Of a DNA stretch of 54,612 nucleotides, positions 23,747-31,663 are shown in pieces. Below the pieces are notes generated by a model. It was not told where the DNA came from. It saw nothing but the letters and a program-made list of their open reading frames with translations, and searched no databases. Made by a program: the position numbers and the translations under genes. The DNA lies in the NCBI GenBank assembly GCA_902494935.1, contig CABUVH010000001.1, forward strand, positions 1 through 54,612, given 5' to 3'. This DNA comes from an uncultured Collinsella sp. GTDB taxonomy: Bacteria; Actinomycetota; Coriobacteriia; Coriobacteriales; Coriobacteriaceae. How positions within the stretch are numbered: the first letter of the stretch is position 1; each line of letters opens with the position of its first letter.

Positions 23747-24985
23747 CTATGCGGCGGGCAGCTCGATGGTGAATATCGTGTGTTCGGGCGTCGATTCACA
23801 TGCAACGGTACCGCCGTGTGCCGCGATGATCTCCTTGGCAATAGCAAGGCCCAGACCGGCACCACCGCGATTGGTCGCACGCGCCGCATCCAAGCGATAG
23901 AACTTCTCAAAGATCACCTTGAGCTTAGCCGCAGGGATAGGATCGCCCTGATTGATAAAGCGCACGCGCACGCCGCCATCGTCTTGGCGCCCGGCCTCAA
24001 TCGTGATAGTCGAGCCCTCATAGCTATAGGCGACGGCGTTTTTCATGATGTTGTTGAACACGCGAGCCATCTTGTCGCCATCCACGAGCACCGTCAGGTC
24101 CTCGCGAATATCAACTTGGGCTTCCTTATGCTGCTCGTTGAGGATGGGATAGAACTCGTCAGTCACCTGAGCCAGCAGCAACCCCAAATCAACATAGCCG
24201 CGCGTGAGCACGATATCGTGGAAGTCAAAGCGCGTGATATCGAAGAACTCTTCGATGAGCGCATCGAGCCGGTGCGCCTTGTCGAGAGCCACGCCCGTAA
24301 AGTGCGCACGTTGCTCAACCGGCAGCTCAGGAGCCTCTTGCAGCAGCGAAAGATAGCCCACCACACTGGCAAGCGGGGTGCGTAGGTCATGTGCCAAGTA
24401 CGTGACCAGATCGTCCTTGCGATGCGACTCGTCACGCAGAGCTTGCTGCACCTTGCGCTCACGGTCACGCACGCGGTTAAGGGCGCCCTCGACCTCCAAG
24501 AAGTCGCCGTCGATGTTGTCCCAGGTGTCGGGGTGATCGATCAGGCGATCTTGAATACGAGCGGCCAGCACACAATCGGCATGCTGCTCGCCCTGTTCGT
24601 AGCCCTGGTAGTACAGGGCGCGACCACACAAGAACAGCACGCACACGGCAAGCGCCAGCACAAAGCCAAGCATGTTGAATACAAAGCCGGCATCGAACAG
24701 CACCGGCCCTTCGATGCCGCCGAGCGCCATGGCGCCAATCGCCAACGTCATGGCCCACGCGGCGCCGCCAATCACCATGCAGCGGCGCACGATCTCAAAT
24801 CGATCGATCAGCAAAAAGCCGACAAGCAGCACCGCCAAGATTCCGACGATGTTGTCGATGCCAATCAGCAGCAGGCTCAGCAAAAAGAGCAGCACCGTTG
24901 CAAGCGCGCGATTGTCGACGACCGACCTCACGTATTCAAAGAGTCGATCGGGCACCTCGAACGCTTGTCTATCGTCTTTTGTCAT
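23747..24985 (-). CDS. VanS-like sensor histidine kinase
   Basis: The 412-residue kinase (ATG at 24985, GTGAGG upstream) has two pairs of membrane helices in the first 160 residues, then VTYLAHDLRTPLASVVGYLSLL with the phospho-His. The remainder follows the VanS pattern: LDALIEEFFDITRF, ARVFNNIMKNAVAYS, IFEKFYRLDAAR, GGAGLGLAIAKEII. It starts 26 bp after its response-regulator partner. The divergent neighbour is a D,D-carboxypeptidase, so a cell-wall stress role is plausible. No vanH, D-Ala-D-Lac ligase or vanX is present, so this is not evidence of glycopeptide resistance. Confidence 0.88.
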   Translation of the reverse strand: MTKDDRQAFEVPDRLFEYVRSVVDNRALATVLLFLLSLLLIGIDNIVGILAVLLVGFLLIDRFEIVRRCMVIGGAAWAMTLAIGAMALGGIEGPVLFDAGFVFNMLGFVLALAVCVLFLCGRALYYQGYEQGEQHADCVLAARIQDRLIDHPDTWDNIDGDFLEVEGALNRVRDRERKVQQALRDESHRKDDLVTYLAHDLRTPLASVVGYLSLLQEAPELPVEQRAHFTGVALDKAHRLDALIEEFFDITRFDFHDIVLTRGYVDLGLLLAQVTDEFYPILNEQHKEAQVDIREDLTVLVDGDKMARVFNNIMKNAVAYSYEGSTITIEAGRQDDGGVRVRFINQGDPIPAAKLKVIFEKFYRLDAARATNRGGAGLGLAIAKEIIAAHGGTVACESTPEHTIFTIELPAA

Positions 24986-25011
24986 ATCAAGATCCTCACA
25001 AGCGAAAAGCG

Positions 25012-25707
25012 TTATTCGATGATGTAGCCGACGCCCCAGACGTTTTTGATAAAGCGCGGCTTTTGTGCGTCGTCGCCGATCTTTTCGCGCAAGTGGCGAA
25101 TGTGCACCATCACCGTATTGTTGGAGCCGGGCATAAAGTCCTCGTTCCACACCGCGCGGAACAGGTCCTCCACGGCCACCACGCTGCCGCGATGCTCGAC
25201 CAGATACAGCAAGATTGAATACTCGGTGGGTGTGAGGCGTACCGGTGCACCGTCCACCGTCACGGAACGAGCGTCGCGGTTGATCTCCAAGCCGTCGAGC
25301 TGAATGGTCGGCGATTCGGCCGCCTGTGCACGGCTACCGTAGCTGGTGTAGCGGCGAAGCTGAGCGTGCACACGCGCGATGAGTTCCAGCGGACGGAACG
25401 GCTTAACCACGTAATCGTCCGCGCCAAGCGAAAGGCCCCCGATCTTGTCTTGCTGGGCATCGCGCGCCGTCAGCATGATCACGGGATAGGTATGGCTGGA
25501 ACGGATCGTACGCAGCAGCTCAAACCCATCGATATCGGGCAGCATGACATCCAGCAGCGCCAAATCAAACTCCTGCTCCAAAATCGCCTTGGCAGCATCG
25601 GCCCCGCTATAGGCAATCTGGACATCAAAGCCCTCTTTTGTAAGGTAGATGCCAACCAAGTCGGCGATGGCCTTCTCGTCATCAACTACCAAAATGCGCT
25701 CGTTCAT
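25012..25707 (-). CDS. VanR-like OmpR-family response regulator
   Basis: The 231-residue protein has the receiver pocket DDE, phospho-Asp in LLDVMLPDIDG, MLTARD and VVKPFRPLELIARVHAQLRR, the last being a VanR-like linker. The winged helix has LTPTEYSILLYLVEHRG, SNNTVMVHIRHLREKIGD and the terminal VWGVGYIIE. It is divergent from the D,D-carboxypeptidase gene, about 200 bp apart, and would be the natural regulator to test on that promoter. Confidence 0.9.
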   Translation of the reverse strand: MNERILVVDDEKAIADLVGIYLTKEGFDVQIAYSGADAAKAILEQEFDLALLDVMLPDIDGFELLRTIRSSHTYPVIMLTARDAQQDKIGGLSLGADDYVVKPFRPLELIARVHAQLRRYTSYGSRAQAAESPTIQLDGLEINRDARSVTVDGAPVRLTPTEYSILLYLVEHRGSVVAVEDLFRAVWNEDFMPGSNNTVMVHIRHLREKIGDDAQKPRFIKNVWGVGYIIE

Positions 25708-25859
25708 GCGTGCTCCTCTCGCGCTCCATTATGCCCGAGGCGACGCACGCCACACGCAACAAGCGTGGGTGATTAAGTCGGCCTTAAGCACCCTTGTGCC
25801 CGTTCGGGTGCGGATGTGGGCCACACGCGCACGCGATGATCGCCGACGCCGGCAAACGA

Positions 25860-25865
25860 TATACT
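25860..25865 (+). promoter_or_regulatory. -10 box of the D,D-carboxypeptidase
   Basis: TATACT lies about 40 bp upstream of the GTG start. The -35 is weak, consistent with an activator-dependent promoter. The box lies downstream of an in-frame ATG at 25836, which argues against that earlier start. Confidence 0.45.
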
Positions 25866-25904
25866 CTAGTTCCAGAAGAGACCATCCCGTCGAAAGCGAA
25901 ATCC

Positions 25905-27245
25905 GTGAAGTCCCTCACCTCTTTTGCAAAGCGCTCAGCCCAGCTTGCCGCCGGCCTTGTCTGCGCTATCGCCCTTGCCGCTGGCGTGCCCACCGTCGCC
26001 GGCGCCCAAGTGCTCACGACCGACAATGTTTGCGGCAAAACCGCTGATGCGCGCGGCATCACGGCCGAAAACCTGCCCGATATCGATGCGACCAATGCCC
26101 TCGTCATGGGCAAAGACGGCACCGTCTACTATGCCCGCAGCGCCGATGAGCAGGTCAAGATTGCCTCGATCACCAAGGTCATGACCGCAATCCTAACCGT
26201 CGAGAATTGCAAGATGGACGAGAAGGTCACGGTGAGCAACGCCGCAGCCACCGTAGGTAATTCGACCGCCGGCTTGCTCGAAGGCGACGAGCTTACCGTG
26301 GAGCAGGCACTGCGCGGCCTGATGATTCCCTCGGGCAACGACGCCGCCATCGTGCTCGCCGAATATGTGGGCAAGAAGATCGACCCTAAGACCAAAGACG
26401 CCGAGGCCACATTTGTGAAGGCCATGAACGAGCGTGCCAAGAAACTCGGCTGCACCGGTACGCTTTTTGAAAACCCGCATGGTCTGGACTTTGATGAGTG
26501 GGCTGGCGATATGCACTCAACCGCACACGACGTAGCGCTGATGATGCAGGAGGCCATGAAAAACGACACGATCCGCGAGGTCGTAGCGAGCGAGGATTCC
26601 TGGATCGAGGTCACGGGCGCCGACGGCACCGATCATTCGCATTCCATGGACACGCATAACTATTTGCTGGGCCAAGATGGCAACATCGGCGGCAAGACCG
26701 GCACCACCGACGATGCAGGCTATTGTTTTACGGGTGCCTACAACCGCGATGGCGACGAGATCTACACCGTCGTTTTGAACTCCACCACCACCGACCAGCG
26801 CTTTACCGATACCGCAACCCTTGCCAGTTGGTACTACGGTCACAAGGTGACGGTCGCAATCGCCAACACGCAGGAAAAGACCGCCAACGGCAACCCGCTT
26901 ATGGCACGCATTAGCCAGACAGATTGGACGGACAAGACGATCGACGCCACGCTCGCCGACCCCGCCGCACAGGCAACGGTGTTCTCACTCGCCGGCGAAG
27001 TGACCGAAAAAGTTAGCTACGATGACCTTTCGGGCACGGTGCATGTTGGCGACAAGGTAGGCAGCGTTACGCTCAAGCAGGACGGCACCAAGGTCGCCGT
27101 CATGGACCTGGTTGCCGACGAGGAAGGCACAGGGCCGAATCCCATTGAATGGCTCCTTGTGAAGCTCGACCGCCTGGGCCGCCGCATCGACAACCGCCCA
27201 CTCACGGCAGAAAGCGAGACCGTAGCCAAGGCACCCGAGGTGTAG
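25905..27245 (+). CDS. D-alanyl-D-alanine carboxypeptidase (peptidase S11)
   Basis: This low-molecular-weight PBP trims the terminal D-Ala of peptidoglycan stem peptides. The open frame extends to 25794, but the GTG at 25905 directly starts a signal peptide (basic MKSLTSFAKR, hydrophobic core, VAGA|Q cleavage). The catalytic motifs are SITK (Ser about 88, Lys 91), SGN (about 143) and KTGTT. A C-terminal domain (about 300-400) resembles the PBP5 beta-rich domain. The C-terminus lacks a clear amphipathic anchor. It is one of only two plus-strand genes found here and has its own promoter and terminator. Confidence 0.92.
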   Translation: MKSLTSFAKRSAQLAAGLVCAIALAAGVPTVAGAQVLTTDNVCGKTADARGITAENLPDIDATNALVMGKDGTVYYARSADEQVKIASITKVMTAILTVENCKMDEKVTVSNAAATVGNSTAGLLEGDELTVEQALRGLMIPSGNDAAIVLAEYVGKKIDPKTKDAEATFVKAMNERAKKLGCTGTLFENPHGLDFDEWAGDMHSTAHDVALMMQEAMKNDTIREVVASEDSWIEVTGADGTDHSHSMDTHNYLLGQDGNIGGKTGTTDDAGYCFTGAYNRDGDEIYTVVLNSTTTDQRFTDTATLASWYYGHKVTVAIANTQEKTANGNPLMARISQTDWTDKTIDATLADPAAQATVFSLAGEVTEKVSYDDLSGTVHVGDKVGSVTLKQDGTKVAVMDLVADEEGTGPNPIEWLLVKLDRLGRRIDNRPLTAESETVAKAPEV

Positions 27246-27270
27246 GGCCGGAGCGATATCACATCGAACC

Positions 27271-27302
27271 AAATGAGGCGTCCAACGGGGCGCCTCATTT
27301 TT
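27271..27302 (+). terminator. Terminator of the D,D-carboxypeptidase
   Basis: An AATGAGGCG/CGCCTCATT stem (27272-27280 and 27291-27299) is followed by TTTT, 26 bp after the stop. Confidence 0.9.
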
Positions 27303-27304
27303 GA

Positions 27305-27336
27305 GGGTTCGAATCCCCAGCCTCCTTTCTCCACAC
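27305..27336. repeat. Inverted tRNA-Ser T-arm remnant
   Basis: GGGTTCGAATCCCCAG (27305-27320) is the exact reverse complement of the T-arm segment of the neighbouring tRNA-Ser (27387-27402). It is followed by a short spacer and the tRNA terminator. This matches the outer end of the tRNA-linked elements at the Arg, Leu and Phe loci, but the structured core is missing. Confidence 0.6.
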
Positions 27337-27362
27337 AAAAAAGGGCCCCAAATGGGACCCTT
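27337..27362 (-). terminator. Terminator of tRNA-Ser
   Basis: An AAGGGTCCC/GGGGCCCTT stem is followed by TTTTTG on the minus strand, 14 bp past the CCA end. Confidence 0.85.
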
Positions 27363-27376
27363 CTTCAAATTCGTAC

Positions 27377-27467
27377 TGGCGGAGAGCTGGGGATTCGAAC
27401 CCCAGATGCCCTTTTGGGGCATACTCGCTTAGCAGGCGAGCACCTTCGGCCTCTCGGTCAGCTCTCC
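27377..27467 (-). tRNA. tRNA-Ser (GCU)
   Basis: This 91-nt class II tRNA has acceptor GGAGAGC/GCTCTCC, an anticodon loop CTGCTAA giving GCU, a long variable arm (TGCCCC..GGGGCA type pairing), T-loop TTCGAAT and an encoded CCA. The minus-strand -10 TATAGA lies about 15 bp upstream. Confidence 0.96.
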
Positions 27468-27559
27468 GTAACAGCCGTTCTATAGTAACCAAACAGCCAA
27501 GGATGGGCAAGAGGAAATTTTCTAATTGCCTAGCATCCTTTCCTCCTTGGAAGCTTCAC

Positions 27560-30001
27560 CTACCCCAGCGAGCGGTTGAGGGAGCCGAGCTCGTCGTTGC
27601 CCATGGTGCGCCACATTTGGAAGATGCAACCGCGTGCCAGGAAAAAGAAGCCGTTGTCGACCAGTTGCACAGCGGCATCTGCCAGCTGATTCGTCACGGC
27701 GGACACTGGCGGCAGCTCGAGTCCAGCCTTGCGGATGGTCTCGACCGCTTCCTCGAACGTCGGAGGCTCGCTGACGCCCATCTCGTTCATAAGGCCCTGC
27801 ATTTCTTCCAGCGCGCTGCTGCCCGACTCCTCGCCGCGCGGCACCAGACGGTAACAAGCCAGCGCCAGGTCGAGTTGATCGCAATTCCAATAGGCAAACG
27901 CCAAGCGATAGAACAGGTAGCCGATTGCAGAACGATCGCTGGCAATACGTAGGCCGTGACGCGCCACCTCGATAATCTCGTCAAAGCGCTCCAGACGCGC
28001 AAGCACGTTGATGAGCGCAAAGTGCGATTGCATGGACGAGCGCGCCAGATCGTAAAGATGGCGCACCTCGGGCAATGCTCGTTCAAAGTCCTCTTGCTCG
28101 GCGTAAAAGCTGCAGATCTCGTGCTGGGCAAAGTACAGCGCATCGGGCGCACGAAGGATTCGCACAGAGCGGTCTTCTTCCAACACCGGTAGCACCATGC
28201 GCACCAGCTGGTTATCGCAAAACTGCGTTTGAACCGGACCTGTCGCCAAAAGCTCGGCGACGGCGCACTTAGCCTCCAACTCCTCGACAAGACGGGAAAA
28301 GCCTTCAAAAGCGCCTGTACGGTCGACTTTTGCCTGCTCGCGCAATTCAACAACACGGGCCACGTATGGGTCGTCGTCCTCTTCCATGACCTCCAACTCG
28401 TCAGCCGTATCGGCAAGTAGCAGATCGCACAGCGCCGGCGGCAGCGTGCGATGGTCATCACGCGGACGAGCATGAACCTCCGCAGGCTCAATCGTCTCCG
28501 GAGCGGTTGACTCATACGCCTCAAGCACACGCTTGCACGGCATATCGTCCATGTCCATGCTCTCAAGATCCTTGGCGACAGGCACGCAATCGGCCAGATA
28601 GGCCGCGCGCTCAAAGAAATACGTTGCGACAACGCGCTCGCCCTGCTCACTGTCGGGAGCAGCAATCTGCACATAGCAGCGCGTGATGCAGGTGCCCGCG
28701 GCAAAACACGCTGCCGCAAGCGTGAGTGCCACGCGCGCATCGTGCTCCGCGGCCCAGATCGCACGCGTGTCCTTGTCCAGCTCGCGCCAGGCGTCATCTT
28801 GAGCGTCGTATTCACGTTGCGGCATGGCATTCACGACAGAGTGCCCAAACCGAACGAGCATAATCCCCTCGGCAACGTTTGCCCGATAGGTATAGTCGAG
28901 CCGCGTGACCACGTTGAGCGCCTCAACGATTCGCGCAAAACGGGTGCGCACGTCCCACTCGCCGCCCGGCTGGCACGAAACCGTTCCCGGCTTGGCCCAC
29001 GGGTTATCGCTCGAAGCCGTATCGAGCAGTCGGGGAACATCGTTGGTCGTCTTGGCGATATGCCACGCATCAAAGAGCGCACAGCCCTCAAGGCTCGGCG
29101 AGGATGCCGCAGGGACCAATCCGGCCCCGATGCGCTCAAGGATGCCGGAGAGGCGGTTGAGACGGCACTCGATGGCAAGCAGCATGTCAATCTCGTCCTG
29201 ATCCAACAGGCTACGATCAAAATTGAGATAGAAAATCTTTGAGCGATCAATGCGAGCCAGGCTCATCTCGGACTTGGCAGCGATGGTGCGCAGACGGGGC
29301 AAGTCAATTTCGCTCATAAGGGTGGCGGCATAGCGCTCGATACCGCTCGGATTCTCGGCATGGTCAACGCGGTAAAGCAGCGTCTCGATAGCATCGGGGA
29401 GCGGTGCCGTGTTAAAGCCCAAAAACACCTCGACCGGCTCGGGCAACTTTACGAGCTTGATCTTGTCGACAACGTTTTGCATACCCTCGTCGAGTCCGCC
29501 GGCGTCCGCCGTGTTCACAATAGCGCCTTCGGAGTTGGCAAATATCACGTAGCGCAAGAACATCGAGGCCATGAACTCGCCGTAAGGAAGGGCGCGGGTC
29601 GAATTCCATGTCTCGTGGTCGGACTGCTCGCGCATGGGGCCTTCGGGAGAGCCGGCAGTTCGCGCGCACGCGCGCATTGCACCGTTAGCTTCCCTCACCA
29701 TAATCTCGCCAATACTGGAATCGGACTCGTGAAGGACCAGCTCCATGTCAGGGTCCTCGGGCAACGGTACTTCCCGAACAGGACGATCAACCTTATAAAC
29801 CTTGCCCGACACGCTCACGTAGCCCAAGAGCGATATGTGAGTTTTGCCGACGAATTCGACGACATAGCACGACTCTTTGGGGTCCTCGCCAAAGACTTTC
29901 CAGACAACACCATATGAGCGCCCCGCAGGCTGCTCTGGCATCGATGGAAAACGCTTTTTGGGGTCGAGAAACCTGAGCTTGTATGTCGGACGCTCTGCCA
30001 C
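27560..30001 (-). CDS. Large hypothetical protein with C-terminal TPR-like helices
   Basis: I do not recognise a named family. The 813-residue, cytosolic, acidic protein has no signal peptide or membrane helix. The first 90 residues look like a beta-rich domain (YGVVWKVFGED, YVVEFVGKTHISLLGYV). The middle is mostly helical with scattered cysteines. From about 610 to 750 there are helix pairs of tetratricopeptide character (ALYFAQHEICSFYAEQEDFERAL, AIGYLFYRLAFAYWNCDQLDLALACYRLV). The long uninterrupted frame and codon usage like its neighbours argue for a real gene. It stands alone between tRNA-Ser and the tRNA-Arg cluster. Confidence 0.8.
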   Translation of the reverse strand: MAERPTYKLRFLDPKKRFPSMPEQPAGRSYGVVWKVFGEDPKESCYVVEFVGKTHISLLGYVSVSGKVYKVDRPVREVPLPEDPDMELVLHESDSSIGEIMVREANGAMRACARTAGSPEGPMREQSDHETWNSTRALPYGEFMASMFLRYVIFANSEGAIVNTADAGGLDEGMQNVVDKIKLVKLPEPVEVFLGFNTAPLPDAIETLLYRVDHAENPSGIERYAATLMSEIDLPRLRTIAAKSEMSLARIDRSKIFYLNFDRSLLDQDEIDMLLAIECRLNRLSGILERIGAGLVPAASSPSLEGCALFDAWHIAKTTNDVPRLLDTASSDNPWAKPGTVSCQPGGEWDVRTRFARIVEALNVVTRLDYTYRANVAEGIMLVRFGHSVVNAMPQREYDAQDDAWRELDKDTRAIWAAEHDARVALTLAAACFAAGTCITRCYVQIAAPDSEQGERVVATYFFERAAYLADCVPVAKDLESMDMDDMPCKRVLEAYESTAPETIEPAEVHARPRDDHRTLPPALCDLLLADTADELEVMEEDDDPYVARVVELREQAKVDRTGAFEGFSRLVEELEAKCAVAELLATGPVQTQFCDNQLVRMVLPVLEEDRSVRILRAPDALYFAQHEICSFYAEQEDFERALPEVRHLYDLARSSMQSHFALINVLARLERFDEIIEVARHGLRIASDRSAIGYLFYRLAFAYWNCDQLDLALACYRLVPRGEESGSSALEEMQGLMNEMGVSEPPTFEEAVETIRKAGLELPPVSAVTNQLADAAVQLVDNGFFFLARGCIFQMWRTMGNDELGSLNRSLG

Positions 30002-30093
30002 GAAATATCACCCTGATCAGTCATTGAAAGAAGGAGCGGTCGCGGATGGGCCGCGACACATACTCGGAATCTTACACGAGTCGATAAGAAATA

Positions 30094-30131
30094 GTCCGCT
30101 TCACGCTCGCGCCTCGACCGAGGTTCGAATC
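30094..30131. repeat. Truncated tRNA-linked element (Arg locus, copy 1)
   Basis: TCCGCTTCACGCTCGCGCC followed by TCGACCGAGGTTCGAATC matches the last third of the full element at 30792-30907, including the inverted T-arm. The left part and the upstream tRNA-end duplicate are absent. Confidence 0.7.
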
Positions 30132-30186
30132 TATGCGGTGCTGCCATAAAAGAAAAGCCCCCGTTGCCGGAGGCTTCAAGTTCGAT

Positions 30187-30263
30187 TGGTGCGGCGTATA
30201 GGATTCGAACCTATGACGTTCTGATTCGTAGTCAGACCCTCTATCCAGCTGAGGTAACGCCGC
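30187..30263 (-). tRNA. tRNA-Arg (ACG), copy 1
   Basis: 77 nt with encoded CCA; acceptor GCGGCGT/ACGCCGC; anticodon loop CTACGAA gives ACG (read as ICG after deamination). Identical to copies 2 and 3. The terminator follows at about 30149-30176 (GAAGCCTCCGGCAACGGGGGCTTTTCTTTT on the minus strand, written here only as its stem and U-tract: GCCTCC/GGGGGC plus TTTTCTTTT). Confidence 0.97.
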
Positions 30264-30275
30264 GACTTGTTGATT

Positions 30276-30304
30276 ATTATGCACATGGACTGAATAATGG
30301 TCAA
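30276..30304 (-). promoter_or_regulatory. Promoter of tRNA-Arg copy 1
   Basis: TTGACC (30304-30299), a 17-bp spacer, then CATAAT (30281-30276), 13 bp before the mature 5' end. Confidence 0.8.
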
Positions 30305-30420
30305 GCATTTTTTCAAAAAAAGTTATTGAATTTAGTTTTTACTCATTTGGAGGGCTTGGTGCGATCTTCGACGCCTCGCGATATAGAAGAGCAGTCGTTG
30401 TTGGGAGCTTTAAAGTCTAT

Positions 30421-30478
30421 TGGTGCGACGTATAGGATTCCGCGCATCCACTCCGGCTTCGACCGAGGTTCGAATCTC
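30421..30478. repeat. Internally deleted tRNA-linked element (Arg locus, copy 2)
   Basis: A duplicate of the tRNA-Arg 3' end (30421-30440, one substitution) is followed by a 35-bp core. The core keeps the first nine and the last roughly 25 bases of the full element, including the inverted T-arm. The middle hairpins are deleted. The repeat period to tRNA copy 2 is 111 bp instead of about 190. Confidence 0.7.
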
Positions 30479-30531
30479 AGCAATGCTCCCATATAAGAAA
30501 AGCCCCCGTTGCCGGGAGCTTCAAAGTCAAT

Positions 30532-30608
30532 TGGTGCGGCGTATAGGATTCGAACCTATGACGTTCTGATTCGTAGTCAGACCCTCTATCCAGCTGAGGT
30601 AACGCCGC
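30532..30608 (-). tRNA. tRNA-Arg (ACG), copy 2
   Basis: Identical in sequence to copies 1 and 3, 77 nt including CCA. A terminator stem of the same type lies immediately 3' (about 30494-30523). Confidence 0.97.
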
Positions 30609-30620
30609 AACGCACGGATT

Positions 30621-30649
30621 ATTATGCACGCGAGCCCCCGATGGGTCAA
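30621..30649 (-). promoter_or_regulatory. Promoter of tRNA-Arg copy 2
   Basis: TTGACC (30649-30644), a 17-bp spacer, then CATAAT (30626-30621). Same hexamers as copy 1 but a different spacer, so each tRNA-Arg copy has its own promoter. Confidence 0.8.
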
Positions 30650-30696
30650 GCGACAATTTGAAAAAATTTTACGGAGTGGTGATTAGGCTGTTCACA

Positions 30697-30718
30697 CCCC
30701 GACCGAGGTTCGAATCCA
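30697..30718. repeat. Truncated tRNA-linked element (Arg locus, copy 3)
   Basis: CCCCGACCGAGGTTCGAATCC keeps only the inverted T-arm end of the element. A terminator copy follows (about 30732-30760). Confidence 0.6.
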
Positions 30719-30771
30719 TGCATGGTTTCCAAAAAAGAAAAGCCCCCGTTGCCGGAGGCTTCAAGTTCGAT

Positions 30772-30908
30772 TGGTGCGGCGTATAGAATTCCGCGCATCC
30801 GCTTCGCGGATCCGCACCGGCCTCGCCCGCCTGCCGGCGCGCTCGCCCGCTCGCTACGGACGCTCCGCGTCCGCTTCACGCTCGCGCCTCGACCGAGGTT
30901 CGAATCCA
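30772..30908. repeat. Full tRNA-linked structured element (Arg locus)
   Basis: A 20-bp copy of the tRNA-Arg 3' end (30772-30791, with one base changed and the T-loop interrupted) is followed by a roughly 116-bp GC-rich core. The core has three hairpins: ATCCGC-TTC-GCGGAT, a CCGGC/GCCGG arm and GGACGC-TCC-GCGTCC. It ends in GAGGTTCGAATCC, an inverted T-arm. The core is clearly homologous to that at tRNA-Leu (35786-35910). Distance between the duplicated tRNA ends: 190 bp. Confidence 0.8.
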
Positions 30909-30961
30909 TGCGGTGTTGCCATAAAAGAAAAGCCCCCGTTGCTGGAGGCTTCAAGTTCGAT

Positions 30962-31038
30962 TGGTGCGGCGTATAGGATTCGAACCTATGACGTTCTGAT
31001 TCGTAGTCAGACCCTCTATCCAGCTGAGGTAACGCCGC
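30962..31038 (-). tRNA. tRNA-Arg (ACG), copy 3
   Basis: Identical to copies 1 and 2, 77 nt including CCA. Upstream on the minus strand TTGACT lies 17-19 bp from TTTATAT, a somewhat different promoter from the other two copies. Confidence 0.97.
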
Positions 31039-31112
31039 AGCGCAAGACATATAAAACCACTTTAGTTAGTTGGAGTCAAGCACAATCTCAAACTTTTTGA
31101 AGAATATGTTCC

Positions 31113-31490
31113 TCACGCAGCTCCGCATGCGCCAACGTCCCCCATGCGATCAATCGGCTTTTCAACCACATCGAACCCGGCACCGAGCTCCCTCAACAGC
31201 GAGCGCACCCGCTGGGCACAGTCATAATCGGCAAACGAGATACTCAACATGCGCGCCACCTGGTTAGAAGTCTCAACTCCATAGAACCGCTCAAGTGCCA
31301 CAAGCCCCTCGTGTGTCACAAAGGTCTCGACTACATGCGGCGACCCCTCAAAGCACCATTGGGTCAACGGACCCTCGCTCGTCTGCCGCACCACCAAACC
31401 ACCCATACCGGATGGCTCACACGTAACTAGTAGGTGCTCCCCACCTTCATCGCTCTCAAACAAAACTACCCGCTCATCAAACAGCTCCAT
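31113..31490 (-). CDS. Hypothetical protein, 125 aa
   Basis: I do not recognise a family. The start is well supported: ATG with AAGGGG five bases upstream. The protein is soluble and acidic, beginning MELFDERVVLFESDEGGEHL. Beta-strand-like segments in the first half are followed by a helix VALERFYG and an Asp/Arg-rich region. A C-terminal GDVGACGAA has one cysteine. It has no membrane segment. It lies alone between tRNA-Arg copy 3 and the serS terminator. Confidence 0.7.
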   Translation of the reverse strand: MELFDERVVLFESDEGGEHLLVTCEPSGMGGLVVRQTSEGPLTQWCFEGSPHVVETFVTHEGLVALERFYGVETSNQVARMLSISFADYDCAQRVRSLLRELGAGFDVVEKPIDRMGDVGACGAA

Positions 31491-31611
31491 CGCATCCCCT
31501 TCCTCTCGCTTCTATTTAACAAAAGCATAGCAGGTAGATGCCTGTATACAGAACGTTTGTTCGTGTGTTTTCTATTGAGCTGTCCGCGCGATATGGTAAA
31601 GTTCCGCACAC

Positions 31612-31641
31612 AAAAAGGGCGCCCCAGAAAGGAGCGCCCTT
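31612..31641 (-). terminator. Terminator of serS
   Basis: An AAGGGCGC/GCGCCCTT stem is followed by TTTGTGTG on the minus strand, about 22 bp past the stop. Confidence 0.85.
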
Positions 31642-31663
31642 GCAAATCGCTTATGCAGGCAAC

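Noticed and set aside
23747..27245. Vancomycin-resistance (van) gene cluster
   Set aside because: Only regulators of VanRS type and an ordinary S11 carboxypeptidase are present. The vanH, ligase and vanX genes that define resistance are absent.
30187..31038. CRISPR-like array, because of regularly repeated segments
   Set aside because: The repeats are complete tRNA-Arg genes, their terminators and tRNA-linked elements. Spacing is irregular and there are no cas genes.
30072..31267. Short open frames across the tRNA-Arg cluster (for example 134 and 109 codons)
   Set aside because: They are translations of tRNA T-arms and terminators and have no independent ribosome sites.
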